In this document: piece by piece, positions 1-8,204 of the stretch
Layout of the letters: the number at the start of each line of letters is the position of its first letter
Position numbering within the stretch: the first letter of the stretch is position 1
From: Thiotrichaceae bacterium
GTDB taxonomy: Bacteria > Pseudomonadota > Gammaproteobacteria > Thiotrichales > Thiotrichaceae
Reading direction: 5' to 3'
Assembly (NCBI GenBank): GCA_026989335.1
Contig: JALSJN010000063.1
Span: 1 to 51,491 of the forward strand
Length of the DNA stretch: 51,491 bases
Program-made: the position numbers and the translations under genes
The notes under the pieces: model-generated
Databases searched by the model: none
Told to the model about the DNA's origin: nothing
The model's input: only the letters and a program-made list of their open reading frames with translations

Positions 1-114
1 AGACACCACCAGAGCCTGATGATAATTTTGACGTGACTTAATCGTCTGGATAGACGATCACTTGGCTTTAGCCGAAAATACGAAGCCACCGGCTTGAGCC
101 GGTGGTCGTTGACA
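1..114 (+). mobile_element. Probable right end of an IS200/IS605-type element
   Basis: Three hairpins follow one another: a 7-bp stem at 41-58 (ATCGTCT/AGACGAT), a small GGCT/AGCC stem at 64-73, and a 9-bp stem at 86-105 (CCACCGGCT/AGCCGGTGG) followed by TCGTTGAC. A subterminal hairpin of this type just 3' of a tnpB-like gene is typical of IS200/IS605 right ends, where the structured 3' end also gives the guide-RNA scaffold (omega RNA) of TnpB. The family call rests on resemblance from memory; the gene body lies outside the window. Confidence 0.45.
3..41 (+). CDS. 3' end of a gene, candidate TnpB C-terminus
   Basis: One frame stays open from the window edge to a TAA at 39-41 and encodes TPPEPDDNFDVT, an acidic, unstructured-looking tail. 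Its stop codon overlaps the first base of the hairpin series described for the right end. Only 12 codons are visible, so identity is inferred from that position. It could be any gene. Confidence 0.25.
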   Translation, partial: TPPEPDDNFDVT

Positions 115-115
115 A

Positions 116-415
116 GTGTATTACAAACGTAAAAAAGGCTCTGTCTTACCTGAAAGAAAAACGTTTAAATTTGGTCGTTCAGCAAAAATGGTTAAAGATG
201 ACAGTAGTCCATCAGGGGGCGTAGAAATTTATGAGATATCCCCTTTTCTTCAAAAAGCTGTAGCAGAACTAGACTCAATTGTTAATAAGCGCAATAAAGA
301 AATTAATACTAGTAAAATACTTATTACACGAATTGAACAATTAGAAAAAGATGTAAGGGCTGCCACAAATGAGCTTAAAACGCTTGTCAAAGAACTTGAA
401 AAAGAGATATCTTAG
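116..415 (+). CDS. Small coiled-coil ORF, probably lacking its 5' end
   Basis: This frame begins with GTG at 116, only a few bases after the element-end hairpin. An in-frame TGA at 110-112 lies inside the element end, so it cannot extend further up. No Shine-Dalgarno sequence is visible. The 99-residue product is basic at its start (YYKRKKGS), and residues about 45-99 form a heptad-like, Lys/Glu-rich coiled coil (IVNKRNKEI, RIEQLEKDV, LVKELEKEIS). No family is recognised. The position suggests that insertion of the upstream element removed or replaced the original start. An internal ATG at 188 is an alternative start. Confidence 0.4.
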   Translation: MYYKRKKGSVLPERKTFKFGRSAKMVKDDSSPSGGVEIYEISPFLQKAVAELDSIVNKRNKEINTSKILITRIEQLEKDVRAATNELKTLVKELEKEIS

Positions 416-440
416 TCCAAACTTTTGTATAAGTTACTGA

Positions 441-477
441 TAACACTAAAAGCTAACTCATTTAATGAGTTGTGTTA
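441..477 (+). terminator. Weak terminator-like inverted repeat
   Basis: TAACAC (441-446) pairs with GTGTTA (472-477), and inside it AACTCA pairs with TGAGTT around a TTTAA loop, with an 8-nt bulge on the left arm. There is no clear T-tract. It lies between the 99-residue ORF and waaA. The rest of 416-583 shows no gene. Confidence 0.3.
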
Positions 478-583
478 ACTATATATTGTTTCGCCGCTTG
501 TTAGAGGCAGAGCACTTGGCGTTGCTAAAATTTCTATGACTGATCAGGCTTTCTTAATATTTTGATAAAGTAACCACCAATTT

Positions 584-1864
584 ATGTCCTTAAGACGCAG
601 CGTTTACTCTCTTCTTTTATATCTGATATTCCCTATTGTACTCTTTAGGTTGTACTGGCAGGGACGGTTGAACCCTGCATATCGTCAGAGAGTTTTTGAA
701 CGTTTGGGTTTTGTAAAGAATGATTCAAGCAAGCCGATACTCTGGGTACATGCGGTATCAGTGGGGGAGACTATCGCAGCCAAACCCTTTATCGAGGGTT
801 TAATAAATGACTACCCAAACTACCGAGTGTTAGTGACGACTACCACACCTACAGGGTCAGATAGAGTCAAATCTTTATTTGGTGAGAGGGTGGCGCATGT
901 TTATTTTCCTTATGATTTGCCTGATATTATTGCTCGTTTCCTTAAAAGAATAAGTCCGCAGGCTTTAATTATTGTCGAAACCGAAATTTGGCCCAATTTA
1001 TATGCCGCATGTGCTAGGCGTGAACTTCCTTTACTAATAATAAACGCACGACTTTCAAAAAAATCAACACAGGGTTATAAAAAAATAAGTGGCTTGATGG
1101 CAGAAACATTGGCGTGTGTTGATTTAATCGCTGTTCGTTCGAATCAGGATAAAGAAAACTTTTCAAGTTTAGGTGCGAGTGAGCGTCAACTTGAAGTTGT
1201 TGGTAACATTAAGTTTGATTTTATGCTTGATCAAACTTTAGTTAAAAAAGGCTTAGTATGGAAACAGCAATGGGGAAATAATCGTAAGGTATGGGTTGCA
1301 GCAAGCACTCATCAGGGTGAGGATGAAATAATTCTTGAAATTCATAAGCTGTTGTTAACTCAATTTCCTGAATTACTGTTGGTAGTAGTGCCACGACATC
1401 CTGAGCGTTTTGGTCAAGTGTTTGCGTTATGTGAGACTTATTCTCATACGAAAAGACACAGTCAAATTGGCCATGTGGGTTTTAAAGGCTTTAAAGGTGA
1501 GCTTATTCTCGGTGATAGCATGGGCGAGATGCAAAGTTGGTTTGCGGCTGCTGATGTGGTATTTATTGGCGGAAGTTTGGTAGAAATAGGGGGGCATAAT
1601 CCATTAGAAGCCATTGCGCAAGGTAAACCAGTGGTGAGTGGCTCGCACATGTTTAATTTTTCTGATGTCGTGCCTGATTTGAAAAAAAGGGGGCTACTCA
1701 ATTCTTTTGAAGACATTGATGAGCTTACTCAAAAATTGATTCAGCTATTTGAACATCCAGAACAAGGCTTCTTAGAAAAAACGCAACAAATCATGCAGCA
1801 AAACCAAGGCGTTAGTGCGCGACTCTTAGCCTTGTTTTCTCAAATTTCAGGGCTAAAGGTTTAA
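584..1864 (+). CDS. waaA: 3-deoxy-D-manno-octulosonic acid (Kdo) transferase
   Basis: Transfers Kdo from CMP-Kdo to lipid A precursor at the cytoplasmic face of the inner membrane, an essential step of LPS core synthesis. The 426-residue product matches the usual family length. It has an N-terminal membrane anchor (residues 8-22), the RxxFxxRLGF region and the conserved VSVGE motif (residues 58-62, with the Glu expected to be catalytic). Further motifs are ETEIWPN, NARLS, STHQGEDE, VPRHPERF and GGHNPLEA typical of the GT-B Kdo transferase fold. The ribosome site is poor (taaagtaacc). The stop overlaps that of the convergent pilU in a shared TTAA. Confidence 0.95.
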   Translation: MSLRRSVYSLLLYLIFPIVLFRLYWQGRLNPAYRQRVFERLGFVKNDSSKPILWVHAVSVGETIAAKPFIEGLINDYPNYRVLVTTTTPTGSDRVKSLFGERVAHVYFPYDLPDIIARFLKRISPQALIIVETEIWPNLYAACARRELPLLIINARLSKKSTQGYKKISGLMAETLACVDLIAVRSNQDKENFSSLGASERQLEVVGNIKFDFMLDQTLVKKGLVWKQQWGNNRKVWVAASTHQGEDEIILEIHKLLLTQFPELLLVVVPRHPERFGQVFALCETYSHTKRHSQIGHVGFKGFKGELILGDSMGEMQSWFAAADVVFIGGSLVEIGGHNPLEAIAQGKPVVSGSHMFNFSDVVPDLKKRGLLNSFEDIDELTQKLIQLFEHPEQGFLEKTQQIMQQNQGVSARLLALFSQISGLKV

Positions 1865-3114
1865 GCGTTTGCTCTTTCTCGTTGCATTTTAGCGGCTTTA
1901 GCTTCCATTAATTCTTGAGGTGACATGCCTTCAGTTGAGTCCTGTGCTACCTCAGACTCCTCTCCGACCATGTCTTGTAAGGCTAAACCTGCTAAAGGAT
2001 CATTCGCATCTTTAGCACCGTCATCATCTTTAGAATTTACTGCATCGGCATAAACATTATTCTCAAGATTCATCCGCACCTGTAGATTACTCGGTGAATC
2101 TGCATTTTTAAGTGCTTCTTCTAATGAAATAACACCTTCTTTGTAGAGCCTGTAAATATGGCTATCAAAGGTTTGCATGCCTTGCTCTTCTGATTTTTCC
2201 ATGACTTCTTTAAGGCCCATGATATCGCCTTTAAGAATCATATCTTGCACGATGGGTGTACCGATCAAAATTTCGATAGCAGCAACACGTTTACCATCGA
2301 TAGTCGGTATTAAACGCTGTGAAATAAAGGCCTGAATATTGGTAGCAATATCCATAAACAATTGGTTATGACGTTCTTCAGGGAAGAAGTTAATAATACG
2401 GTCTAGCGCCTGGTTAGTGTTATTAGCATGCAGTGTTGATAAACATAGGTGGCCTGTTTCTGCAAAGGCGAGGGCATGTTCCATGGTCTCTTCGGTGCGA
2501 ATTTCACCGATTAAAATAACATCGGGGGCTTGGCGCAGTGTGTTCTCTAACGCATCTTCAAAGCTATCGGTGTCTACGCCAACTTCACGTTGACTCACTA
2601 AACACTTTTTATGTGGGTGTACATACTCGATAGGATCTTCGATGGTAATTATGTGTCCGGTAGAATTTGTATTTCGATGATTGATAAGAGCAGCCAATGA
2701 GGTTGATTTACCAGAACCTGTACCACCAACAAACAGTACCAAACCACGTTTTTTCATGATCACATCTTTAAGAATTTGTGGGAGACCTAAATCATCTGCT
2801 TCAGGCACTTCGACCTTGATATTACGAATAACCATCGCAATGTGAGTACGCTGTTTAAAAATATTGATACGAAAACGACCCACATCAGGCTCATCTAACG
2901 CAAGGTTCATTTCAGGCTTTTGTTCAAACTGCTCTTGCTTGTCTTTGCTCATAAGTGACATAGCAATTTCATTAAGTTGCTCAGATGTCATTTTATCTTG
3001 GCTCAGCGCTTTAAGCTCACCTTGAAATTTTGCAGCAGGTGGTGCGTTAAAGGTTAAGTATAAATCTGAGCCATCGTTTTGCACCAGTGTGCGTAAAAGT
3101 TGTTTGAAATCCAT
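1861..3114 (-). CDS. pilU: Twitching motility ATPase, PilU type
   Basis: Hexameric secretion-type ATPase that assists PilT in retracting type IV pili. From the ATG at 3114 the protein is 417 residues and starts MDFKQLL, as PilU proteins do, with AGGGGA about 8 nt upstream. An upstream in-frame start at 3138 is less likely. Visible motifs are the PAS-like N-domain, Walker A GGTGSGKST (about 130-138), the Asp box IEDPIEYVH, Walker B VILIGEIR and the His box STLHANN. The acidic C-terminal tail after residue 350 is longer than in PilT, which favours PilU. No other pilus gene is nearby. Confidence 0.9.
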   Translation of the reverse strand: MDFKQLLRTLVQNDGSDLYLTFNAPPAAKFQGELKALSQDKMTSEQLNEIAMSLMSKDKQEQFEQKPEMNLALDEPDVGRFRINIFKQRTHIAMVIRNIKVEVPEADDLGLPQILKDVIMKKRGLVLFVGGTGSGKSTSLAALINHRNTNSTGHIITIEDPIEYVHPHKKCLVSQREVGVDTDSFEDALENTLRQAPDVILIGEIRTEETMEHALAFAETGHLCLSTLHANNTNQALDRIINFFPEERHNQLFMDIATNIQAFISQRLIPTIDGKRVAAIEILIGTPIVQDMILKGDIMGLKEVMEKSEEQGMQTFDSHIYRLYKEGVISLEEALKNADSPSNLQVRMNLENNVYADAVNSKDDDGAKDANDPLAGLALQDMVGEESEVAQDSTEGMSPQELMEAKAAKMQRERANA

Positions 3115-3270
3115 CTGGAAATTCCCCTGTAGTAGCAAACTCGTTTTTTGTAAGCTTACTTGTGTTTTATTTTTATTATCAAACGTATTTTAAAACAGAG
3201 GGACATTGGATAAAAGTAAAAACCGATTAACAGTAGGTTTAACATTTGTTGCGAATAACTTACAAATTTA

Positions 3271-3302
3271 CTAAGTTTTAGCTAAGTCTTCTCATGCAGA
3301 CT
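3271..3302 (+). promoter_or_regulatory. Copper-island promoter box A (CTAAG-N6-CTAAG)
   Basis: A perfect direct repeat CTAAG-TTTTAG-CTAAG lies at 3271-3286, upstream of the cytochrome c-copA-copB operon. The hexamer 26 nt after the first half-site (CAGACT, 3297-3302) is a poor -10, unlike in the four sister sites. The 11-bp period is what an OmpR/PmrA-type dimer would need. Regulator assignment is inferred. Confidence 0.6.
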
Positions 3303-3353
3303 TGTTTTAAGTTATTTTTACACTTTGTTACAACCCTATTAAGAGAGGAGAAC

Positions 3354-4040
3354 ATGACAAAATTACTTATTAGTAGTTTATTATTAGTAGCGTCTAATGG
3401 TTTATTTGCCGAAGGTAAACATAGTGGCGATCATGCTGGCGCACATTGGATGTCACCTGAAGCGGCTACAGCTATTCCTAACCCTGTTAAATATGATTCA
3501 GCTTCAGTTGATCGAGGTAAAAAATCTTATTTTCAATACTGTGCTTCTTGTCATGGAGCGAAGGCGGATGGAAATGGCCCAGCAGGCTCAAGCTTAAAAC
3601 CAAAGCCTGCAAATTTAAGCGTAATGGCTGGGATGCATCCTGATGGTGATTTTGCATGGAAAATTCAAAATGGTCGTGGAACAATGCCCGGCTGGAAAAC
3701 GGTGTTATCTGATACGCAAATATGGGAGTTGGTCAACTACATTAAAAGCTTAAAAGCTGTGGGACAGTCGGATACCATGAAAGATATGAAGAGCATGATG
3801 AAAGACATGGATATTAGTAAAATGAGTAAACCTGAAATACTTGCCTTTATGAAAAAGATGATGCCCGATATGGATCATTCTGCGATGAGTAAAGAGAACC
3901 TTCAAAATATGTTGACGATGATGCAGAGTAACGTGGTGTCGGATGCTGGGCATTCCAATGCTGATGGTCATCATAAACAAAAAACTGCGTCTGAGCCTAA
4001 AGAAAAAGAGCACGGTCACGATAAAGCACATTCACATTAG
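3354..4040 (+). CDS. Secreted cytochrome c with Met/His-rich tail
   Basis: The start at 3354 has a strong ribosome site (AGAGGAG) and gives a signal peptide (MTKLLISSLLL...LFA); an upstream in-frame ATG at 3294 is rejected. The mature protein has a class I haem motif CASCH (residues 63-67) and a likely axial Met in GTMPGW. After the haem domain comes a Met-rich helical tail (MKDMKSMMKDM, MKKMMPDMDHS) and a His-rich end (HGHDKAHSH), both suited to binding copper. It is the first gene of the operon, 11 nt before copA. A role as electron carrier or copper chaperone for CopA is inferred from this context. Confidence 0.85.
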   Translation: MTKLLISSLLLVASNGLFAEGKHSGDHAGAHWMSPEAATAIPNPVKYDSASVDRGKKSYFQYCASCHGAKADGNGPAGSSLKPKPANLSVMAGMHPDGDFAWKIQNGRGTMPGWKTVLSDTQIWELVNYIKSLKAVGQSDTMKDMKSMMKDMDISKMSKPEILAFMKKMMPDMDHSAMSKENLQNMLTMMQSNVVSDAGHSNADGHHKQKTASEPKEKEHGHDKAHSH

Positions 4041-4051
4041 GAGATAAAAAA

Positions 4052-5989
4052 ATGATAACAAATTTAGATGATAAACGTCGACGTTTTGTAAAAGGGCTAG
4101 CCGTCGGTGGGGCTGTAGCAGGGCTTGGTTTAACGGGCTGTTCTTCAACACAAAGTCTTTCGTCTCAGTCAGCTAAGGGACTTAAAGCTAACCATGAGAC
4201 AGAGCTAAAAGGAAAGGTTTTTAACCTTACCATTGACGAGCAACGTGTAAACTTTACCGGTAAAACCCGAGTTGCGACAGCGATTAACGGAACAGTTCCT
4301 GGACCAACACTGCGGTGGAAAGAGGGCGAAACGGTCACTTTAAAAGTAACTAATAACTTATCAGAAGTGAGTTCGATTCATTGGCACGGAATGATTTTAG
4401 ATTATCGAATGGATGGTGTGCCAGGTCTTTCATTTGATGGCATAAAACCAGGGGAAACGTTTACTTATCGTTTTAAGGTTAACCAAAGTGGTACTTATTG
4501 GTATCACAGTCACTCAGGTTTTCAAGAGCAAACGGGTATGCACGGTGTAATAGTAATTGAGTCGAAAGACCCTTACCCTTATAAATTTGACCGTGAATTT
4601 ACCGTGTCACTGGCTGATTGGACTGATGAAGATCCTAAACGTGTATACAGTAAATTAAAAAAGCTGAGTCACTATTATAACTTCAATGAGCGTACTGTAG
4701 GCGACTTATTAAAAGACTTGAAAAAAGATGGCTTATCAAAGACCTTTGGTAAGCGCAAAATGTGGAATGAAATGCGCATGAGTCAGCGTGATTTATCCGA
4801 TGTGACAGGTTACACCTATACCTATTTAATGAATAACAGCACACCACGAAAAGGCTGGAGAGGATTGTTTAAACCGGGTGAAAAAGTGCTATTACGTTTT
4901 GTAAACACCTCGGCAATGAGCTTTTTTGATGTGCGTATTCCTGGTTTGAAAATGACAGTAGTTGCCAGTGATGGGCAATATATTCAACCGGTTTCTGTGG
5001 ATGAGTTTCGTATCGGTGTAGCAGAAAACTATGATGTGATTGTCGAGCCTGATGCCTCACAAGCCTATACTATTTTTGCACAATCGTTGGGGCGATCAGG
5101 TTATGCACGTGGTACCTTAGCACCGAATGAGACGATGACTGCTGCAGTACCAAAAGTTGATCCAGTACCTGATTTAACCCATTTGGATATGGGTATGGAT
5201 ATGAGCAATATGAGCGGTATGGATCACTCAGGAATGGATATGGGAGGCGGTAGCATGGCAGGTGGTATGGACTGTTCTGACCCGATGCATGCATCGATGG
5301 ATGCGTGTAAAAATAAAGCTAAGTCTAAAATGTCTGGCATGGATCACTCAAAAATGCCAATGGCTGGTATGAAGGGTATGGATCATACGAAGATGAACCA
5401 CTCCAAGATGAAAGTGGGCAGCGGTAGTATGGCTGGCATGGATCATGGTGGTATGGATATGAAGGGTGCAGAGCGGGTTACACATGCTGCTACAGAATAT
5501 GGACCCCATGTTGATATGCGTGCTGAAGCCCCCCGCCTTGGTATCAGTGATCCAGGAATTGGCCTACGTAAGAATGGTCGAAAAGTTCTCACCTATGCCG
5601 ATATTAAAAACCTTTACCCAACCAAGGATAAACGCAAACCAAGCCGAGAGATTGAATTGCATTTAACGGGTAATATGTCGCGTTATATGTGGTCCATCAA
5701 TGGGGTTAAATATGCAGATGCTAAGCCGATAGAACTTAAATTTGGCGAACGAGTCCGTATAACCTTGGTCAATGATACGATGATGAGTCACCCTATGCAT
5801 TTACATGGGCTATGGAGTGAGTTAGAAACAGGGGACAGTGATTATTTACCTAGAAAGCATACCGTCATCGTGCAGCCAGGTTCTAAGGTTTCATACTTGG
5901 TAACGGCTGATGCACGTGGACGGTGGGCTTACCATTGTCATTTGTTATACCACATGCTTGGTATGTTCCGTGAAGTTAGAGTGGTTTAG
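4052..5989 (+). CDS. copA: Copper resistance multicopper oxidase CopA/PcoA
   Basis: Periplasmic laccase-like oxidase that oxidises Cu(I) and binds extra copper. The N-terminus has a Tat motif (RRRFVKG, residues 10-16) and a lipobox-like LTGC (27-30). Copper motifs are HWHGM (about 110), YHSHSG (about 151), SHPMHLHG and the C-terminal HCHLLYHMLGMF that supplies the type 1 site. A long Met/His-rich insert (about residues 385-470) repeats units like MDHSGMDM, as in CopA of Pseudomonas. The length of 645 residues is slightly above the usual. copB follows after 9 nt. Confidence 0.93.
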   Translation: MITNLDDKRRRFVKGLAVGGAVAGLGLTGCSSTQSLSSQSAKGLKANHETELKGKVFNLTIDEQRVNFTGKTRVATAINGTVPGPTLRWKEGETVTLKVTNNLSEVSSIHWHGMILDYRMDGVPGLSFDGIKPGETFTYRFKVNQSGTYWYHSHSGFQEQTGMHGVIVIESKDPYPYKFDREFTVSLADWTDEDPKRVYSKLKKLSHYYNFNERTVGDLLKDLKKDGLSKTFGKRKMWNEMRMSQRDLSDVTGYTYTYLMNNSTPRKGWRGLFKPGEKVLLRFVNTSAMSFFDVRIPGLKMTVVASDGQYIQPVSVDEFRIGVAENYDVIVEPDASQAYTIFAQSLGRSGYARGTLAPNETMTAAVPKVDPVPDLTHLDMGMDMSNMSGMDHSGMDMGGGSMAGGMDCSDPMHASMDACKNKAKSKMSGMDHSKMPMAGMKGMDHTKMNHSKMKVGSGSMAGMDHGGMDMKGAERVTHAATEYGPHVDMRAEAPRLGISDPGIGLRKNGRKVLTYADIKNLYPTKDKRKPSREIELHLTGNMSRYMWSINGVKYADAKPIELKFGERVRITLVNDTMMSHPMHLHGLWSELETGDSDYLPRKHTVIVQPGSKVSYLVTADARGRWAYHCHLLYHMLGMFREVRVV

Positions 5990-5998
5990 GAGAGAGAA

Positions 5999-6730
5999 AT
6001 GAAATTAAGAATAAATTCAAATATATTTAAAACGGGGGCTTCACTGCTCACAATAGCAAGCGTAATAATGACCATTCCTGCTTATGCAGGAATGGAAGAT
6101 GACCCGGTTGAAACTAAGCTTATGCTAAATCAGTTCGAAGTGGGTAAAGTTGATGGTAATCGAACGCTCTCATGGGAAGGAGATCTATGGACAGGTAAAG
6201 ACATTAATAAACTTTGGATTAAATCAGATGGAGAACGTGTTGCAGGTGAAAATGAAGGGACTTCAACCCAACTCTTATACAGTCGTGCCATTGCTCCATT
6301 TTGGGATGTCCAAACAGGTGTTCGTCATGATACTGCCCCCGGCGCAAGAAGAAACTATGCAACATTCGGTATTCAAGGGTTAGCACCTTACTACTTTGAG
6401 ACTGATGCTTCACTTTCAGTTGGCAAGAAAGGCCAAGTTAAACTAGATGCAAGTTTTGAATATGAAATGATGTTTACCCAAAAGCTAATACTATCACCAG
6501 AAGTAGCTATCAATGCATATGCTAAAGATGATAAGCCTATGGGAGTTGCTTCAGGGCTTGCAGATATCGAAGCTGGGTTACGTTTGCGCTATGAAATAAA
6601 ACGTGAGTTTGCCCCTTATATTGGTGTTAATTGGGCTAAAAAATTAGGGGGTACTGCTGATTTAGCTAAAGATGAAGGTGAAGATACTAGTGAAAGTAGC
6701 TTTGTATTAGGAATTCGCGCATGGTATTAA
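5999..6730 (+). CDS. copB: Copper resistance outer-membrane protein CopB
   Basis: CopB/PcoB proteins are outer-membrane beta-barrels that work with CopA in periplasmic copper resistance. This one has a signal peptide ending in PAYAG. The family core is clear: SWEGDLWTGKDINKLWIKSDGE, SRAIAPFWDVQTGVRHD and FGIQGLAPYYFETDASL. It ends in RAWY, an aromatic C-terminus expected for a barrel. At 243 residues it lacks the Met/His-rich N-terminal extension of longer CopB proteins. It is the last gene of the operon and is followed by a terminator. Confidence 0.92.
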   Translation: MKLRINSNIFKTGASLLTIASVIMTIPAYAGMEDDPVETKLMLNQFEVGKVDGNRTLSWEGDLWTGKDINKLWIKSDGERVAGENEGTSTQLLYSRAIAPFWDVQTGVRHDTAPGARRNYATFGIQGLAPYYFETDASLSVGKKGQVKLDASFEYEMMFTQKLILSPEVAINAYAKDDKPMGVASGLADIEAGLRLRYEIKREFAPYIGVNWAKKLGGTADLAKDEGEDTSESSFVLGIRAWY

Positions 6731-6783
6731 GAAAATTTTTTCTTAAGTTTTATTAAATAAACGTTGCGAGTCGTTTATATTGT

Positions 6784-6818
6784 CAGGTGAGGTACTTGCT
6801 ACATCATCTGGCTTTTTT
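6784..6818 (+). terminator. Rho-independent terminator after copB
   Basis: CAGGTGA pairs with TCATCTG and GTA with TAC around a CTTGC loop, with one G/A mismatch, followed by GC and six T. It separates the copB operon from the next multicopper oxidase genes. Confidence 0.85.
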
Positions 6819-6870
6819 AATTTCAGCTTATTACCTATAAAAATAAATTTATGTTAGGAAACATATTGAT

Positions 6871-7557
6871 ATGAAGAAACAATCACGTAGAAACTTTATT
6901 AAATCATTGGGGGTAACAGGGTTGTTAGGCTCTTTTGCCACACCTTTATGGGCAAAAAATAATGGTGTAAGTCTTAATACCTTTGTTGTGCCACCTTTAG
7001 ATAGAGGCGTTAGAAATGGCAATAATGTGACTTTTAAGCTAGCTATTCGGGCGGGTAAAACATCATTTTTTAATGGCGTAAATACTCCAACCCTCGGTGT
7101 AAATCAAAGCTATCTCGGGCCTGTATTACGTGCTAAACGGGGTGATACCGTCAATATAAATGTGAATAACGGCATTAATGAAGTTACCACTTTACACTGG
7201 CACGGCATGACGTTACCTGCCCATATGGATGGAGGCCCGCATCAATCCATTCAACCCAAGAAAACTTGGCGTTCAACGTTTGAAATTCGCCAAGAAGCTG
7301 CCACGCTGTGGTATCACTCACACGCAATGCATAAAACAGGGCCACAGGTTTATCATGGCCTAGCAGGCATGTTTATAATTGATGATGAAAGTAGCGATAA
7401 ACTCGGTTTACCTAACGAGTACGGTGTGGATGATATTCCTTGTACCATTCAAGACCGCCGCTTTAATCAAGATGGAACACTCAGTTATATGAGTTCGATG
7501 CCTGATCGTATGATGGGAATGCAGGGCTCTATTGTATTAGTTAATGGTGTGGTATGA
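6871..7557 (+). CDS. N-terminal part of a split CueO-like multicopper oxidase
   Basis: A Tat signal (RRNFIKSLG, then a hydrophobic stretch) leads into cupredoxin domain 1, which has HWHGMTLP and WYHSHAMH copper ligands. The frame enters domain 2 (EYGVDDIPCTIQDRRF, GSIVLVNGV) and stops at a TGA that overlaps the ATG of the next frame (ATGA, 7554-7557). The intact paralogue at 8205 has about 90 further residues of domain 2 at this point that are absent here. The gene is therefore both deleted and frameshifted. It is either a pseudogene or half of a two-chain enzyme. Confidence 0.75.
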   Translation: MKKQSRRNFIKSLGVTGLLGSFATPLWAKNNGVSLNTFVVPPLDRGVRNGNNVTFKLAIRAGKTSFFNGVNTPTLGVNQSYLGPVLRAKRGDTVNINVNNGINEVTTLHWHGMTLPAHMDGGPHQSIQPKKTWRSTFEIRQEAATLWYHSHAMHKTGPQVYHGLAGMFIIDDESSDKLGLPNEYGVDDIPCTIQDRRFNQDGTLSYMSSMPDRMMGMQGSIVLVNGVV

Positions 7558-8114
7558 TGGGAATGATGCCGATGATGCAAACGAACAATAAAGAATTAAC
7601 CATCATGACTATTGACGCACGCCAAGCGCAAAATTCAACAAAAAAGGTTCCTGCTATTTTAAGAACAAGTACTATCGGGCTTAATCCTAAAGCAGTTACG
7701 ACCACACGTAAATTCTCCTTAGAAATGGGCATGATGGGTGGAATGATGAAAAACATGGGCGGAGGAAGTCGTGGAGGTATGTTCCGCATTAATGGTAAAA
7801 GCATGGATATCAAGCGTATTGATTTCCAAGTTAAAGCTAACTCGACTGAAATTTGGGAAGTTAGCAATAGCTCTATGATGGCGCATCCTTTTCATGTTCA
7901 TAATGTACAATTTCGACTTTTAGATCGAAATGGAAAACGTCCAGACCCCAGTGAATCTGGTCTTAAAGATGTTGTTTTGGTTCCACCTGGTGATATTGTA
8001 AGAATTATTATGAAGTTCCCTGAATATTCCGATGCAAAAGTACCCTATATGTATCACTGCCATATTTTAGAACATGAGGATCAGGGCATGATGGGGCAAT
8101 TTGTTGTCGTATAA
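7554..8114 (+). CDS. C-terminal part of the split multicopper oxidase
   Basis: It starts at an ATG overlapping the stop of the preceding ORF and encodes 186 residues: a Met-rich start (MMGMMPMMQ), the end of domain 2, a second Met-rich loop (MGMMGGMMKNMGGG) and a complete domain 3. Domain 3 has INGKSMDIKRID, AHPFHVH, and HCHILEHEDQGMMG with the type 1 Cys, His and Met. Together with the upstream ORF all four copper motifs of a multicopper oxidase are present, but on two chains. No signal peptide is present, so a separate chain would not reach the periplasm unless it were carried there by a folded partner. Confidence 0.7.
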   Translation: MMGMMPMMQTNNKELTIMTIDARQAQNSTKKVPAILRTSTIGLNPKAVTTTRKFSLEMGMMGGMMKNMGGGSRGGMFRINGKSMDIKRIDFQVKANSTEIWEVSNSSMMAHPFHVHNVQFRLLDRNGKRPDPSESGLKDVVLVPPGDIVRIIMKFPEYSDAKVPYMYHCHILEHEDQGMMGQFVVV

Positions 8115-8204
8115 AAAAATAGTAAGAGATAGAGGCATAGGTAGAGATAGAGGTTGAGAAGAGTATCTCTTATAATTAATAATCTAATTTAAGGTAATAA
8201 AAAA

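Noticed and set aside
3750-4031. Antisense His-rich ORF over the cytochrome tail
   Set aside because: It is the mirror of Met codons (ATG read as CAT) in the real gene; it has no ribosome site and no family features.
6816-6841. A CTAAG-like box upstream of the split multicopper oxidase (TTTAA-TTTCAG-CTTAT)
   Set aside because: It shares the TTTCAGCT centre, but both half-sites are degenerate, it overlaps the terminator T-run, and no hexamer lies at the 26-nt distance.
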